A stretch of DNA of 40,138 bases, taken from the NCBI GenBank assembly GCA_025351925.1, contig JANXVC010000499.1, forward strand, positions 1 through 40,138, given 5' to 3'. The stretch is from Rhodospirillales bacterium (lineage in GTDB: Bacteria > Pseudomonadota > Alphaproteobacteria > Acetobacterales > Acetobacteraceae). Below are positions 24,147 through 33,660 of this stretch, one piece after another; within the stretch, counting starts at the first letter, position 1, and each line of letters starts with the position of its first letter. The position numbers were made by a program, and so were the translations under genes. The notes under the pieces were generated by a model. That model was given only the letters and a program-made list of their open reading frames with translations. It searched no databases and was not told where the DNA came from.

Positions 24147-24150
24147 CGCC

Positions 24151-27100
24151 ATGCACCTGCTGGTCCGCGAAACCCGCACGCTGGACGAGGACACGCCCGC
24201 CGACGACCTCGGTCAAACTGCGGCCGATATCGTCGTGCTGTCGTTCTCCGACGCCGACCTTGGCGCGCTGGCGGGCGCCTGGCAGACGATGGCCAGGGCG
24301 CCGGGCCTTCGGCTGGCGAGCCTCGGGCGGCTGCGCCACCCAATGTCGGTGGACGTGTATCTGGACCAGGTGCTGGCGCATGCGCGCTGCATCGTCATCC
24401 GGCTGCTGGGCGGGCTGGACTACTGGCGTTATGGGGCGGAGGAGGTCGCGGCGCTGTGCCGGGCCGAGGGCATTGCACTGGCGTTGCTGCCCGGCGACGG
24501 GCTGGACGACGCCCGGCTGGCGGCGCTTTCCACTGTTGCGCCCGACGCTTTGGCGCGACTCGACGCCTGTTTTCGCCATGGCGGCCCGGCCAACATGGCG
24601 CGGCTGCTCCGGCTGGCGTCGCATCTGGCCGGCCTGTGTCCAGACGCCGATGACGCCGCCGTGCCAGTGCCGCAGCACGGTGTGCATGCGCTGGACCTGA
24701 TTGAGGATCGGCCATTCGCCGCGGTCGTGTTCTACCGCTCGCATTTGCTTTCGGCCGACATCGCCCCGATCGAGGCCGTGATGGCGGCCCTGCGCGCCCG
24801 GGATCTGGCGGTCGGCGCCGTGTATGTATCCAGCCTGAAAGCGCCCGACAGCGCGGCGTATGTCGCGGCGACCCTGCGAGCCTGGCGTCCGTCGGTGGTG
24901 TTGAACGCGACCGGGTTCGCGGCGAGGCGGGGCGATGCCGGGTCGCCGCTCGACGCGCCGGGGGTGCCGGTGCTGCAGCTCGTGCTGGCAGGCTCGTCTC
25001 AGGCAGCTTGGCGGGACTCGTCGCGCGGCTTGTCGCAAACCGATCTCGCGATGCAGGTCGTGCTGCCGGAGCTCGACGGACGACTGTTGACCGGCGCGGT
25101 CTCCTTTAAGGACACCGAGGCGGCGCTGCCGGCGCTGCAGTACGCCCGGACCGTGCACCGCCCTGAAGCGGACGGCGTGGCGCTGGCGGCGGACCGCGCG
25201 GCGGGATGGGTCCGCCTGTCGAAAACACCGCGCGCGGCACGGCGGGTGGCGATCGTGCTGTCCGACTATCCCCGAGCAGGTGGGCCAGGCGTGGGCGGCC
25301 AGCGCGGCCATGCGGTGGGCCTGGACAGCTTCGCCAGCCTAGACGCCATCCTGCATGACCTCGGAGACGCCGGATTCACGACAGACGCCCTGCCGGATCA
25401 GGCCGCGCTGGTGCATGCGCTATGCCACGCGTCGCCCACGCCGATGCTGTCGCTGGCGGACTATGAACGTCTGTTCGCTGGCCTGCCCGACCCCGTACAG
25501 GCCAGCGTGCGCGCCGCCTGGGGCGATCCAACCGGCGACTTTGCCCTGCAACAGCTCCAGCTCGGCAACCTGACCGTCGCAATGCAGCCCGAGCGCGGCG
25601 GGGCGGACCGGCGGGCGCTGTATCACGATCCCAACCAGATGCCGTGCCACGGCTACCTCGCTTTTTATCTTTGGCTGCGCCATGACCGCGACGTGCACGC
25701 CATCCTGCATCTGGGCGCGCATGGCTCGCTGGAGTGGCTGCCCGGCAAGGCGGTGGCGCTGTCGCCTTCGTGCCTGCCGCGCGCGCTGTCCGGCGGCGTG
25801 CCGGTCATCAATCCGTTCATCGTCAACAACCCCGGCGAGGCCGCCGCCGCCAAGCGCCGTTTGGGCGCCGTCACCATCGGCCACCTGACGCCGCCGCTCG
25901 GCGCCAATGCTACGCATGGCGAGGCAGCGGTGCTGGAGCGGCTGATCGACGAGTATGCCGCAGCCGATGGCCTCGACCGCCGACGCACTGGGCTGCTGCG
26001 GCGGGAGATCTTGGAGCGCGCCGACACGTCCGGGCTGCTGGCCGAGAGCGGCGTGCCGCGCGATGCCGCCGACGAGGACGCGCTGGCGCGGCTCGACGCC
26101 TATCTGTGCGACGTGAAGGACCTGCAGCTCCGGGACGGCCTGCACGTGTATGGCCGCCCGCCGCTCGCCCGCGACCGCATGCTGGACGCCTTGCGCCGGT
26201 CGGACCCGGAAGCTGACGGGGCGGCACTGGACGCCTCGGCGGCGGCGGAGCGGGCGGCGCTGTTGGCAGCACTCGACGGACGATTTGTGGCGCCGGGTCC
26301 GGCGGGCGCGCCGACACGCGGCCGGGCGGACGTGCTGCCGACCGGGCGCAACCTCGCGACCATCGACCCGCGCGGCGTACCCACCCGTTCCGCCGTTGCC
26401 TTGGCAGAGCGCGCCGCAGCCGAGCTGCTGCGCCGCCATCTGCAGGACCACGGCGAATGGCCGCGCAGCCTAGTGATCGATGTCTGGGGCAGCGCCAGCA
26501 TGCGCACGGGCGGCGAGGACCTAGCGCTGGCCTTTGTGCTGCTCGGCGCCCGGCCGGTCTGGGACGCGGGATCGGCGCGGGTGAGCGGGTTCGAGGTGCT
26601 GCCGATCGCTCTGCTGGACCGACCGCGCATCGACGTCACTTTGCGCATTTCCGGCCTGTTCCGCGATGCGTTCCCCGGCCAGGTGGCGCTGTTCGACAGC
26701 CTGGTGCGCGCCCTCGCCGAGCGGGACGAAGCCGCGGACTGGAACCCACTGGCAGCATCGGCGCATGGTCTCGGGGGCGAGGCGCTGCGCCGTGCGACAA
26801 CGCGGATTTTTGGGGCGCCGGCAGGACAGTACGGCGCGGGGCTGGACGGCGATGGCTACCTTGCCGCCTCAGCCGGGGCATATGGTCAGGGCCTCGACGG
26901 CGCGCCCGACCATGCGGGCCTCGCCGCGCGTATGGGCTCGGCGGACGCCTTCGTGCACGCGCAGGATCATGCCGAGGCCGATTTGTTGGATAGCACCGAG
27001 CATTCGGCGCATGAGGGCGGGTTCGCCGCCGCCGCCGCTGCACTCGGAGGCGCTCCGGCGCTGTATCACCTCGACACCTCCCGCCCCGAGGCGCCGCGGG

Positions 27101-27429
27101 CGCGCAGCGTCGCCGAGGAGGTCGCTCGCGTCGTTCGTGGCCGCGCCGCCAACCCGTGCTGGATTGCGGGCATGATGCGGCACGGCTACCGGGGCGCCGC
27201 CGAGATCGCCCGCGGCATCGAGGCGCTGCACGGCTTTGCCAGCACGCTGCCCACCCGCTTTGACGCACAGTTCGACCTGCTGTTCGAGGCGACCCTGGGC
27301 ACTCCCGAAGTGGACGACTTCCTGCGCACCGCCAACCCGGATGCCCGCGCCGCCCTGGCGTCCCGCTTCGCTGGCGCGCAGTCTGCAGGATTGTGGCACC
27401 CCCGCCGCAACAGCGAGTCCGAGGCATGA
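24151..27429 (+). CDS. cobN: Aerobic cobaltochelatase large subunit
   Basis: This 1092-residue protein inserts Co2+ into hydrogenobyrinic acid a,c-diamide with the ATPase partners CobS and CobT, which are not in this window. It begins with MHLLVRE and LGQTAADIVVLSFSDADL as CobN does, and contains VAIVLSDYPRAGG, YHDPNQMPCHGYLAFYLWLR, HLGAHGSLEWLPGKAVALS, VINPFIVNNPGEA, and the late NPCWIAGMMRHGYRGAAEI. The protein is shorter than the Pseudomonas denitrificans CobN (about 1270), but no domain seems lost; the reduction is spread through loops. The 3' end overlaps cobG by four bases (ATGA). Confidence 0.97.
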   Translation: MHLLVRETRTLDEDTPADDLGQTAADIVVLSFSDADLGALAGAWQTMARAPGLRLASLGRLRHPMSVDVYLDQVLAHARCIVIRLLGGLDYWRYGAEEVAALCRAEGIALALLPGDGLDDARLAALSTVAPDALARLDACFRHGGPANMARLLRLASHLAGLCPDADDAAVPVPQHGVHALDLIEDRPFAAVVFYRSHLLSADIAPIEAVMAALRARDLAVGAVYVSSLKAPDSAAYVAATLRAWRPSVVLNATGFAARRGDAGSPLDAPGVPVLQLVLAGSSQAAWRDSSRGLSQTDLAMQVVLPELDGRLLTGAVSFKDTEAALPALQYARTVHRPEADGVALAADRAAGWVRLSKTPRAARRVAIVLSDYPRAGGPGVGGQRGHAVGLDSFASLDAILHDLGDAGFTTDALPDQAALVHALCHASPTPMLSLADYERLFAGLPDPVQASVRAAWGDPTGDFALQQLQLGNLTVAMQPERGGADRRALYHDPNQMPCHGYLAFYLWLRHDRDVHAILHLGAHGSLEWLPGKAVALSPSCLPRALSGGVPVINPFIVNNPGEAAAAKRRLGAVTIGHLTPPLGANATHGEAAVLERLIDEYAAADGLDRRRTGLLRREILERADTSGLLAESGVPRDAADEDALARLDAYLCDVKDLQLRDGLHVYGRPPLARDRMLDALRRSDPEADGAALDASAAAERAALLAALDGRFVAPGPAGAPTRGRADVLPTGRNLATIDPRGVPTRSAVALAERAAAELLRRHLQDHGEWPRSLVIDVWGSASMRTGGEDLALAFVLLGARPVWDAGSARVSGFEVLPIALLDRPRIDVTLRISGLFRDAFPGQVALFDSLVRALAERDEAADWNPLAASAHGLGGEALRRATTRIFGAPAGQYGAGLDGDGYLAASAGAYGQGLDGAPDHAGLAARMGSADAFVHAQDHAEADLLDSTEHSAHEGGFAAAAAALGGAPALYHLDTSRPEAPRARSVAEEVARVVRGRAANPCWIAGMMRHGYRGAAEIARGIEALHGFASTLPTRFDAQFDLLFEATLGTPEVDDFLRTANPDARAALASRFAGAQSAGLWHPRRNSESEA

Positions 27430-28478
27430 CAATACAGCGCGGCTGGTGCCCCAGCCTGTATGAGCCGATGGCCACCGGCGACGGCCTGCTGGTGCGGGTG
27501 AAGCCGCCAGCCGCACGGCTGACCAGCGCCGCTCTCCGCACGCTGGCCGACGCCGCCTCACAGTTCGGCAACGGCGTTTTTGAGTTGACTAGGCGCGGCA
27601 ACCTGCAGGTCCGCGGCCTCACTCCAGCTGGCGTGCTAGGCTTCGCGGCGGCGATGGTCGCGGCCGGACTCGCCGACGCCGATCCGGCTATCGAGCGCCA
27701 CCGCATCGTCATGCCGCCGCCGCTCGCCGGCGACGATCCGGCCGTGCCGCCCGGCGTACTGGCGCTTGCGGAGGCAGTCGAGCGCATGGTCCCGCCCGGC
27801 TTGCCGCCCAAGTTCTGCGTCGCGATCGACGGCGGCGGCGTCCTAGCCGGTGTTCCTGCCGCGGACATCGTGATCGACGCCCGAAATTGTACGCCGGACA
27901 CGGCTATGTGGGTGCAACGGAAGATGCGCGACGCGGTGGGGCACGCACGCGGCGTCGTCCAGCCGGCCCGCCAACCCAGATCAGCCATCGGCTTCCATCG
28001 CTACGGGACCGGGCACGAGGGCGCCTTTGGCCTTGGCCTGCCGTTCGGGCAAACCGATGCGGCGGGGTTGCTGCGGCTCGCCGAGCTGGCCGATCGCTTC
28101 GGCGGCGGGGCAATCCGCACCAGCCCGTGGCGCGCCATGCTGCTGGGCCGCGTCGCGCTGCGTGACCTAACCGAGCTGCGCATCGCCGCGGCAGAATGGG
28201 TGCTCGATTCCGCCGACCCTCGGCTGCGCATCACTGCCTGCGTCGGCAGTCCCGGCTGCGACCGCGCCAGCGTGCCGGCCCGCGCCGACGCTGGCCTGCT
28301 TGCGGCGCAGGGAGCCGCGGGGAGGCTGCATATTTCTGGCTGTGCCAAGGGCTGCGCCTATCCCGGCGGTCCGGTCCTGGTCGGCGAGGCCGGGCGCTAC
28401 AGCCGGGTCGAGAACTGGCGCGCGGGCACAGCACCGGCTCCGCAGGGCCTCACCTTGGAAGCCGCGGCATCGGCATGA
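27426..28478 (+). CDS. cobG: Precorrin-3B synthase (oxygen-dependent)
   Basis: This 350-residue enzyme of the nitrite/sulphite reductase fold hydroxylates precorrin-3A at C20 and forms the gamma-lactone, the step that commits to the aerobic route. It has RRGNLQVRGLT (the substrate-binding arginine region), a ferredoxin-like repeat, and an iron-sulphur site of the form C-x5-C and C-x3-C (CVGSPGCDRASVP and CAKGC, about residues 270-320). It needs oxygen and an iron-sulphur cluster. It starts inside the cobN stop and its stop overlaps cobH. Presence of CobG, not CobZ, marks the classical CobG branch. Confidence 0.92.
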   Translation: MTIQRGWCPSLYEPMATGDGLLVRVKPPAARLTSAALRTLADAASQFGNGVFELTRRGNLQVRGLTPAGVLGFAAAMVAAGLADADPAIERHRIVMPPPLAGDDPAVPPGVLALAEAVERMVPPGLPPKFCVAIDGGGVLAGVPAADIVIDARNCTPDTAMWVQRKMRDAVGHARGVVQPARQPRSAIGFHRYGTGHEGAFGLGLPFGQTDAAGLLRLAELADRFGGGAIRTSPWRAMLLGRVALRDLTELRIAAAEWVLDSADPRLRITACVGSPGCDRASVPARADAGLLAAQGAAGRLHISGCAKGCAYPGGPVLVGEAGRYSRVENWRAGTAPAPQGLTLEAAASA

Positions 28479-29104
28479 GCGGACGCCAGTACATCCGGGA
28501 CGGCGCCGCGATCTACGCCCAGTCCTTCGCCACCATACGCGCCGAGGCCGATCTATCGCGTTTCTCGCCCGACGAGGCCCGGGTCGCCGTGCGGGTGATC
28601 CACGCCTGCGGTGTCGTCGGCATCACGTCGGACATCGAGTTCAGCCCCGGCTTCACCACTGCCGTCCGTGCTGCGCTGCTGGCCGGCTGCCCCATCCTAT
28701 GCGACAGCAAGATGGTCGCGCAGGGCATCACCCGCGCCCGCCTGCCAGCGGACAACGCCGTCATCTGCACCCTGGACGCGCCGGAGACGCCGGGGATCGC
28801 CGCCCGGATCGGCAACACGCGCTCGGCCGCAGCGCTGGAGCTGTGGCGGCCGCATCTGGCCGGGGCGCTGGTGGCGATCGGCAACGCGCCCACCGCGCTG
28901 TTCCATTTGCTCGACCTGCTCGACGCCGGCGCGCCGCACCCGGCGGCGATCATCGGCATGCCGGTCGGCTTCGTCGGCGCGCTCGAATCGAAGCAGGCGC
29001 TGGCATGTGATGGGCGCGTGCCGTTCGCCACCGTGCACGGCCGGCGCGGCGGCAGCGCCATGGCGGTCGCCGCGGTGAACGCCCTGGCCAGCGAGCGCGA
29101 ATGA
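28475..29104 (+). CDS. cobH: Precorrin-8X methylmutase
   Basis: This 209-residue enzyme moves the C11 methyl to C12 to give hydrogenobyrinic acid. The catalytic His43 lies in RVIHACGVVGI, and the family motifs DSKMVAQGITRARLP, NTRSAAALE, GNAPTALFHLLDLLD and GMPVGFVGALESKQAL are present. Length is normal for the family (about 210). The ATG overlaps the cobG stop and the TGA overlaps the cobI start. Confidence 0.96.
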   Translation: MSGRQYIRDGAAIYAQSFATIRAEADLSRFSPDEARVAVRVIHACGVVGITSDIEFSPGFTTAVRAALLAGCPILCDSKMVAQGITRARLPADNAVICTLDAPETPGIAARIGNTRSAAALELWRPHLAGALVAIGNAPTALFHLLDLLDAGAPHPAAIIGMPVGFVGALESKQALACDGRVPFATVHGRRGGSAMAVAAVNALASERE

Positions 29105-29826
29105 CTGGTGTGCTCCAAGTCGTCGGCATGGGCCCCGGCGATCCGGACCTGCTGACGCTCCGGGCGGCGCGCATCCTGGCGACCGCTGCCGTCGTCGCGT
29201 TTTTCGCCAAGCGCGGCCGGCCCGGCCATGCCCGCACCATCGCGGCGGCGCACCTCAACCCCGCCGCCGAGGAACTCCGCTTCGAGTATCCCTACACCAC
29301 CGAGATCGACGTGGACGACCCGCGCTATGAGCCCGGCATTCGTTCATTTTATGAGGCAGCCGCCGCCATCGTCGCTGCACGGCTCGACGCTGGCCACGAC
29401 GTGGCGCTGTTATGCGAGGGCGATCCGTTCTTCTACGGCTCGGCCATGTATGTGTTCGACCGGCTGCGTGCGACACATCCAACTGTGGTCACGCCGGGTA
29501 TCACCAGCATGAGCGGCTGCTGGGCACAGGCGCGTCTGCCGATGACGCATGGCGACGACGTGCTGACGGTGCTGCCTGGCACGCTCGACGCCGATGCGCT
29601 CGCCGCCCGGCTCGCTGGCAGCGACGCCTCCGTCATCATGAAGGTCGGCCGCAATCTGCCGAAGATCCGCACGGCGCTGCAGTCCGCTGGGTTGGCGGAG
29701 CGCGCGTTGTATGTTGAGCGCGGCACCATGCCGGACGGCCGCATGCTGCCGTTTGCGGAGTTCGCCGAGGATCGGGCGCCATACTTCTCGCTGGTTCTGG
29801 TGCCCGGCCGGCAGCGAGTGCGATGA
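29101..29826 (+). CDS. cobI: Precorrin-2 C20-methyltransferase
   Basis: This 241-residue SAM-dependent methyltransferase of the tetrapyrrole methylase fold adds the C20 methyl to precorrin-2. It has VGMGPGDPDLLTLRA (the SAM-site start), FFAKRGRPGHARTIA, EGDPFFYGSAMYVFDRL and PGITSMSGCWAQARLPMTHGDD, which are typical of CobI/CbiL. The ATG overlaps the cobH stop (ATGA). CobJ starts 13 bases after its stop. It uses the product of the methyltransferase encoded at 8450. Confidence 0.96.
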   Translation: MTGVLQVVGMGPGDPDLLTLRAARILATAAVVAFFAKRGRPGHARTIAAAHLNPAAEELRFEYPYTTEIDVDDPRYEPGIRSFYEAAAAIVAARLDAGHDVALLCEGDPFFYGSAMYVFDRLRATHPTVVTPGITSMSGCWAQARLPMTHGDDVLTVLPGTLDADALAARLAGSDASVIMKVGRNLPKIRTALQSAGLAERALYVERGTMPDGRMLPFAEFAEDRAPYFSLVLVPGRQRVR

Positions 29827-29839
29827 AGCAGAGGGCGCG

Positions 29840-30601
29840 ATGAGCGGGCGACTCGCCATTGTCGGCCTCGGCCCCGGCGCTGCCGCCATGCAGACCCCGC
29901 AGGCGACGGCGGCACTGGCGGCGGCAACGGACCTCGTGGGTTATGCGACTTATCTCGATCGCGTGCCCTTGCGTGCCGGCCAGGTCCGCCACGCCTCGGA
30001 CAACCGGGTCGAACTCGATCGTGCCCGACATGCCCTATCGCTCGCCGGCGCCGGACGGAACGTGGCCATCGTGTCGTCCGGCGATCCCGGCGTGTTCGCG
30101 ATGGCGAGTGCGGTGTTCGAGGCCGTGGAGCACGGTGAGCCCGCCTGGCGCACGCTCGACATCGTCGTGGTTCCAGGAATCTCTGCTGTGTTCGCCGCCG
30201 CCGCCCGGCTTGGCGCGCCGCTGGGCCATGATTTTTGCGTGCTGTCATTATCTGATAACTTAAAGCCGTTCGACGTCGTACTAGCCCGGCTCACCACTGC
30301 CGCATCGGCCGGGTTCGTCATCGCGTTGTATAATGCGGCCTCTCGCGCCCGGCCCTGGCAGCTCGGCGCGGCGCTCGACGCGTTGCGGGTCATTCTACCC
30401 GCCGCAACGCCCGTGGTGCTGGCGACCGCCATCAGCCGCACGGATGAGCGGATCGAGGTCACCACCCTTCTCGAAATTGACCCAGCGCGGGCCGACATGC
30501 GCACTTTGGTCATGATCGGTTCCGCCACCACCCGCCGGATCGAGCGTGACGGCCCCATTCCTTGGCTCTACACACCGCGTTTCCACGTGGAAACGACATG
30601 A
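29840..30601 (+). CDS. cobJ: Precorrin-3B C17-methyltransferase
   Basis: This 253-residue tetrapyrrole methylase carries out the C17 methylation together with ring contraction, using the CobG product. It has VGLGPGAAAMQTPQA, DLVGYATYLDRV, VSSGDPGVFAMASAVFEA, PGISAVFAAAARLGAPLGHDFCVLSLSDNLKP and YNAASRARPWQL, which mark CobJ/CbiH. GAGGGC precedes the ATG. Its last 34 bases overlap the 3' end of cobK on the opposite strand. Confidence 0.96.
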   Translation: MSGRLAIVGLGPGAAAMQTPQATAALAAATDLVGYATYLDRVPLRAGQVRHASDNRVELDRARHALSLAGAGRNVAIVSSGDPGVFAMASAVFEAVEHGEPAWRTLDIVVVPGISAVFAAAARLGAPLGHDFCVLSLSDNLKPFDVVLARLTTAASAGFVIALYNAASRARPWQLGAALDALRVILPAATPVVLATAISRTDERIEVTTLLEIDPARADMRTLVMIGSATTRRIERDGPIPWLYTPRFHVETT

Positions 30602-31326
30602 TCCAGCCAGGCCAACGCACCCGCGGCGTCCGGCACCGTCTCCCCAGGCGGAGCAATGGGCCGTGCGACCATCACCACCTCGATGCCCAACGCCCGCGCC
30701 GCCGCCAGCTTTGGCGCGGTCGCAGCACCGCCGGAGTTCTTGGTGACCAGCGCCTCTATTCCCTCCCGCTCCAGCAGCCGGCGCTCCTCGTCCTCGTGGA
30801 ACGGACCGCGTGCCGCGATATACCGCGCCGTGGCCGGCAGCAAAGCAGGGTCCGGCGGCTCGACGCTGCGGATCAAGTAGCTGTGCCAGGGCGCCAGGCT
30901 GAACGGCGCCAGCTCCTGCTGTCCAATTGTCAGAAACACCCGCCGCGGCGTGGCTCCGAGCGCCTGCACCGCAGCTGGTATGTCCGCAACCGTGGTCCAG
31001 CGGTCGCCGGGACACGCTGTCCATTGCGGCCGCAAGACGGAAACCATCGGCACGCCGGCGATAGTGGCAGCAGCCACCGCGTTGCGGCTGATCTGTGCGG
31101 CGAAGGGGTGCGTCGCGTCGATCAGCGCTGCGACGTCATGTGTCCGCAGATACGCCGCCAGCCCATCGACCCCACCGAACCCGCCGCGCCGTGCCGGGAT
31201 GGCCGGCAGCACCGGCGCCCGGGTGCGCCCGGCGAGCGACAGCATCGCCCGCACCCGCGCATCCCCCGCCAGCGCCCTGGCGATCGCCGAGGCCTCGGTC
31301 GTGCCGCCGAGGATCAGGACTTCCAT
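30568..31326 (-). CDS. cobK: Precorrin-6A reductase
   Basis: This 252-residue NADPH enzyme reduces precorrin-6A to 6B. It has the N-terminal LILGGTTEASAIARALA (residues 3-19), IDATHPFAAQISRNA with the conserved His-Pro-Phe, and VTKNSGGAATAPKLAAARALG, as in CobK/CbiJ. It is transcribed against the rest of the operon: it is convergent with cobJ (34-bp overlap) and its ATG is 14 bp from the divergent cobL ATG. Its promoter must therefore lie within or near the cobL start. The catalytic family is clear; the reversed placement is the odd feature. Confidence 0.94.
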   Translation of the reverse strand: MEVLILGGTTEASAIARALAGDARVRAMLSLAGRTRAPVLPAIPARRGGFGGVDGLAAYLRTHDVAALIDATHPFAAQISRNAVAAATIAGVPMVSVLRPQWTACPGDRWTTVADIPAAVQALGATPRRVFLTIGQQELAPFSLAPWHSYLIRSVEPPDPALLPATARYIAARGPFHEDEERRLLEREGIEALVTKNSGGAATAPKLAAARALGIEVVMVARPIAPPGETVPDAAGALAWLDHVVSTWKRGV

Positions 31327-31340
31327 CAGTGGAAATAAAC

Positions 31341-32546
31341 ATGAACCCGCCCTGGCTGGCCATACTCGGCGTGAACGAAGACGGCGCGCTGTCCCTGGCC
31401 GCCAGCGGGCTGCTCGGCGACGCAGCCCTGGTCGTCGGCGGCGCACGGCATCTGGCGTTGGCCGACGCACTGATCCACGGCGAGCGGATGGTCTGGTCCA
31501 ACCCGCTCGCCGCCTCGCTCGACGCCATCATGGCGGGCCGACCGCGTCCGGTCGTAGTGCTCGCGTCCGGCGATCCGTTCTGTTACGGCGTTGGCAGCAC
31601 CCTGGCCGGCCTGGTTCCAGCGGTCGAGCGCCTGTGCATCCCAGCCCCTTCGTCCTTGACGCTCGCCTGCGCCCGGCTCGGCTGGGCGGTGCAGGACTGC
31701 GCGACCATCTCGTTCTGCGGCCGGCCGCTCGCCCCGTTGGCGCCGCTGCTGCAGCCCGGTGCCCGTATCCTGGCGCTCTCGGCCGACGCCGGCACGCCGG
31801 GCCTGGTCGCGAAGCTGCTGCAGGCGCGCGGTTTCGGCCCCTCCGTCCTGCACGTGCTGGAGGCGCTATCCGGTCCGCAGGAGCGCATCCGCAGCACCAC
31901 GGCGGCCTGGTTCCGTCTGTCCGACATCCATCCGCTCAATATGCTGGCGATCGAGGTCGCGGCGGCGCCCGGCGCCCAAACCATCCCGCTCGCCAGCGGT
32001 CTGCCGGACAGCCTGTTCGACCATGACGGCCAGATCACCAAGCAGGAGATCCGCGCCGTCACGCTCTCCGCCCTGGCGCCGCGCCGGGGCGAGCGGCTGT
32101 GGGACATCGGCGCGGGCTCCGGCGCCATCGGCATCGAGTGGCTGCTGCGGCACCCGGCGAACCAGGCCATCGCCATTGAGCGCCATGCCGAGCGCGCCGC
32201 CCGTGCCGCCCGCAACGCCGTGTCTCTGGGCGTGCCGCATCTGCATGTCGCCGGCGCCCCGGCCCCGGGCGCGCTGCTCGGGCTCCCGCCGCCCGACGCC
32301 GTGTTCATCGGCGGCGGCGCCCACGAGCCGGGCGTGATCGACACCGCCTGGGCCGCGCTGCCGGCCGACGGCCGTCTGGTGGCCAACGCCGTCACCGTCG
32401 AGTCGGAGGCAGCGCTCCTATCCGCCCGCACCCGCCTCGGCGGCACGTTGTCGCGGCTGTCGGTCGAGCGGCTGGACCGCATCGGCGGCATGCACGGCTA
32501 CCGCCCGGCGATCACCGTCACGCAATGGCTGGCGACGAAGCCTTGA
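31341..32546 (+). CDS. cobL: Precorrin-6B C5,15-methyltransferase (decarboxylating), fused CbiE-CbiT
   Basis: This 401-residue fusion methylates C5 and C15 and decarboxylates the acetate side chain at C12. The N-terminal CbiE half (to about residue 200) has ASGDPFCYGVGSTLAGL and PAPSSLTLACARLGW. The C-terminal CbiT half has GQITKQEIRAVTLSAL, the SAM loop WDIGAGSGAIGIEWL, and PDAVFIGGG. The ATG at 31341 follows a short 14-bp divergent gap from cobK; GGAAAT is a weak ribosome site. CobE starts within its last 22 bases. Confidence 0.95.
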   Translation: MNPPWLAILGVNEDGALSLAASGLLGDAALVVGGARHLALADALIHGERMVWSNPLAASLDAIMAGRPRPVVVLASGDPFCYGVGSTLAGLVPAVERLCIPAPSSLTLACARLGWAVQDCATISFCGRPLAPLAPLLQPGARILALSADAGTPGLVAKLLQARGFGPSVLHVLEALSGPQERIRSTTAAWFRLSDIHPLNMLAIEVAAAPGAQTIPLASGLPDSLFDHDGQITKQEIRAVTLSALAPRRGERLWDIGAGSGAIGIEWLLRHPANQAIAIERHAERAARAARNAVSLGVPHLHVAGAPAPGALLGLPPPDAVFIGGGAHEPGVIDTAWAALPADGRLVANAVTVESEAALLSARTRLGGTLSRLSVERLDRIGGMHGYRPAITVTQWLATKP

Positions 32547-32902
32547 TCGTCGCTGGGCTGGGTTTTCGAAGTGGCTGTTCGGCCGATGACATCGTGCGCC
32601 TTGTTCAAACAGCGCAGGTTCTGGCCGGATGCATTGCGGGATCGCTTGCCGCCCCGGACTGGAAGCGCGACGAGCCTGGCCTTCACGACGCCGCCGCACG
32701 TCTCAGTCTGCCAATCGCCTTCATCGACACCGCCGCGCTGACCGTCGTGCAGCCGCGCTGCCCCACCCGGTCCATCGTCGCCGAACGCGCAACCGGCGTC
32801 GCCTCAGTGGCGGAGGGCGCAGCTTTGGCGGCCTCAGGCGGGAGCCTGTTGCTCGCGCGCATTGCCCATGGCGCCGCGACCTGCGCGCTGGCGGGGCCAT
32901 GA
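32525..32902 (+). CDS. cobE: CobE / CbiG C-terminal-like cobalamin biosynthesis protein
   Basis: This 125-residue protein matches the short CobE family related to the C-terminal domain of CbiG. It has [19 protein letters not shown] (residues 8-26) and a late [16 protein letters not shown]. CobE is needed for the aerobic pathway but its exact step is not firmly known; it may help carry or open the lactone intermediate. It overlaps the end of cobL by 22 bases and the start of cobM by four (ATGA), so it is translationally coupled. Size agrees with the family. Confidence 0.85.
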   Translation: MAGDEALIVAGLGFRSGCSADDIVRLVQTAQVLAGCIAGSLAAPDWKRDEPGLHDAAARLSLPIAFIDTAALTVVQPRCPTRSIVAERATGVASVAEGAALAASGGSLLLARIAHGAATCALAGP

Positions 32903-33660
32903 CCGTCCACTTCATCGGCGCGGGACCCGGCGCCGCCGACCTCATCACCGTGCGCGGCCAGGCATTGCTGGCGCGCTGCCCGGTGTGCCTGTACGCCGGG
33001 TCGATCGTGCCGCCGGCCATGCTGGCGCATTGCAGACCCGGCGCCCGGCTGGTGGACACCGCCCCGCTGTCGCTCGACGCGATCGAGGCCGAGTTCGTCG
33101 CCGCGTACCGCGCCGATCAGGACGTGGCGCGGCTGCACTCTGGCGACCTTTCGATCTACAGCGCGGTCGCCGAACAGCTCCGCCGGCTCGACCGGCACGG
33201 CATTCCCTGGACCCTGACCCCCGGCGTCCCCGCCTTCGCCGCCGCCGCCGCCGTGCTGGGCAATGAGCTGACCGTGCCCGAGCTTGCCCAAAGCGTGGTG
33301 CTCACCCGGCTGCCCGGCCGCGCTTCCGCCATGCCGCCGGGCGAGATGCTGGCTGCCTTCGCCGCGACCGGCGCGACGCTCGCGATCCACCTCGCGATCG
33401 ACAAGCTCGCCTCGATTGTCGCGACCCTGGTGCCGTTCTACGGCGCGGATTGCCCAGTCGCGATCGTGGTGCGCGCCACCTGGGCCGACCAGCGCATCCT
33501 GCGTGGCACGCTGTCCAGCATCGCCGCCGCACATGCCGCAGATCCCGCCGAGCGCACCGCCATGATCCTGGTCGGCCGGGCGCTGCAGCCGGCCGGTTTT
33601 CGCGACAGTGCGTTGTACGGCCGCGACTACGTTCGGCGGTTCCGCGGCGGCATCGCATGA
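32899..33660 (+). CDS. cobM: Precorrin-4 C11-methyltransferase
   Basis: This 253-residue tetrapyrrole methylase methylates C11 of precorrin-4. It has [81 protein letters not shown] and [16 protein letters not shown], all typical of CobM/CbiF. The ATG overlaps the cobE stop. Its last 34 bases overlap the 3' end of cbiD on the other strand. Confidence 0.96.
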   Translation: MTVHFIGAGPGAADLITVRGQALLARCPVCLYAGSIVPPAMLAHCRPGARLVDTAPLSLDAIEAEFVAAYRADQDVARLHSGDLSIYSAVAEQLRRLDRHGIPWTLTPGVPAFAAAAAVLGNELTVPELAQSVVLTRLPGRASAMPPGEMLAAFAATGATLAIHLAIDKLASIVATLVPFYGADCPVAIVVRATWADQRILRGTLSSIAAAHAADPAERTAMILVGRALQPAGFRDSALYGRDYVRRFRGGIA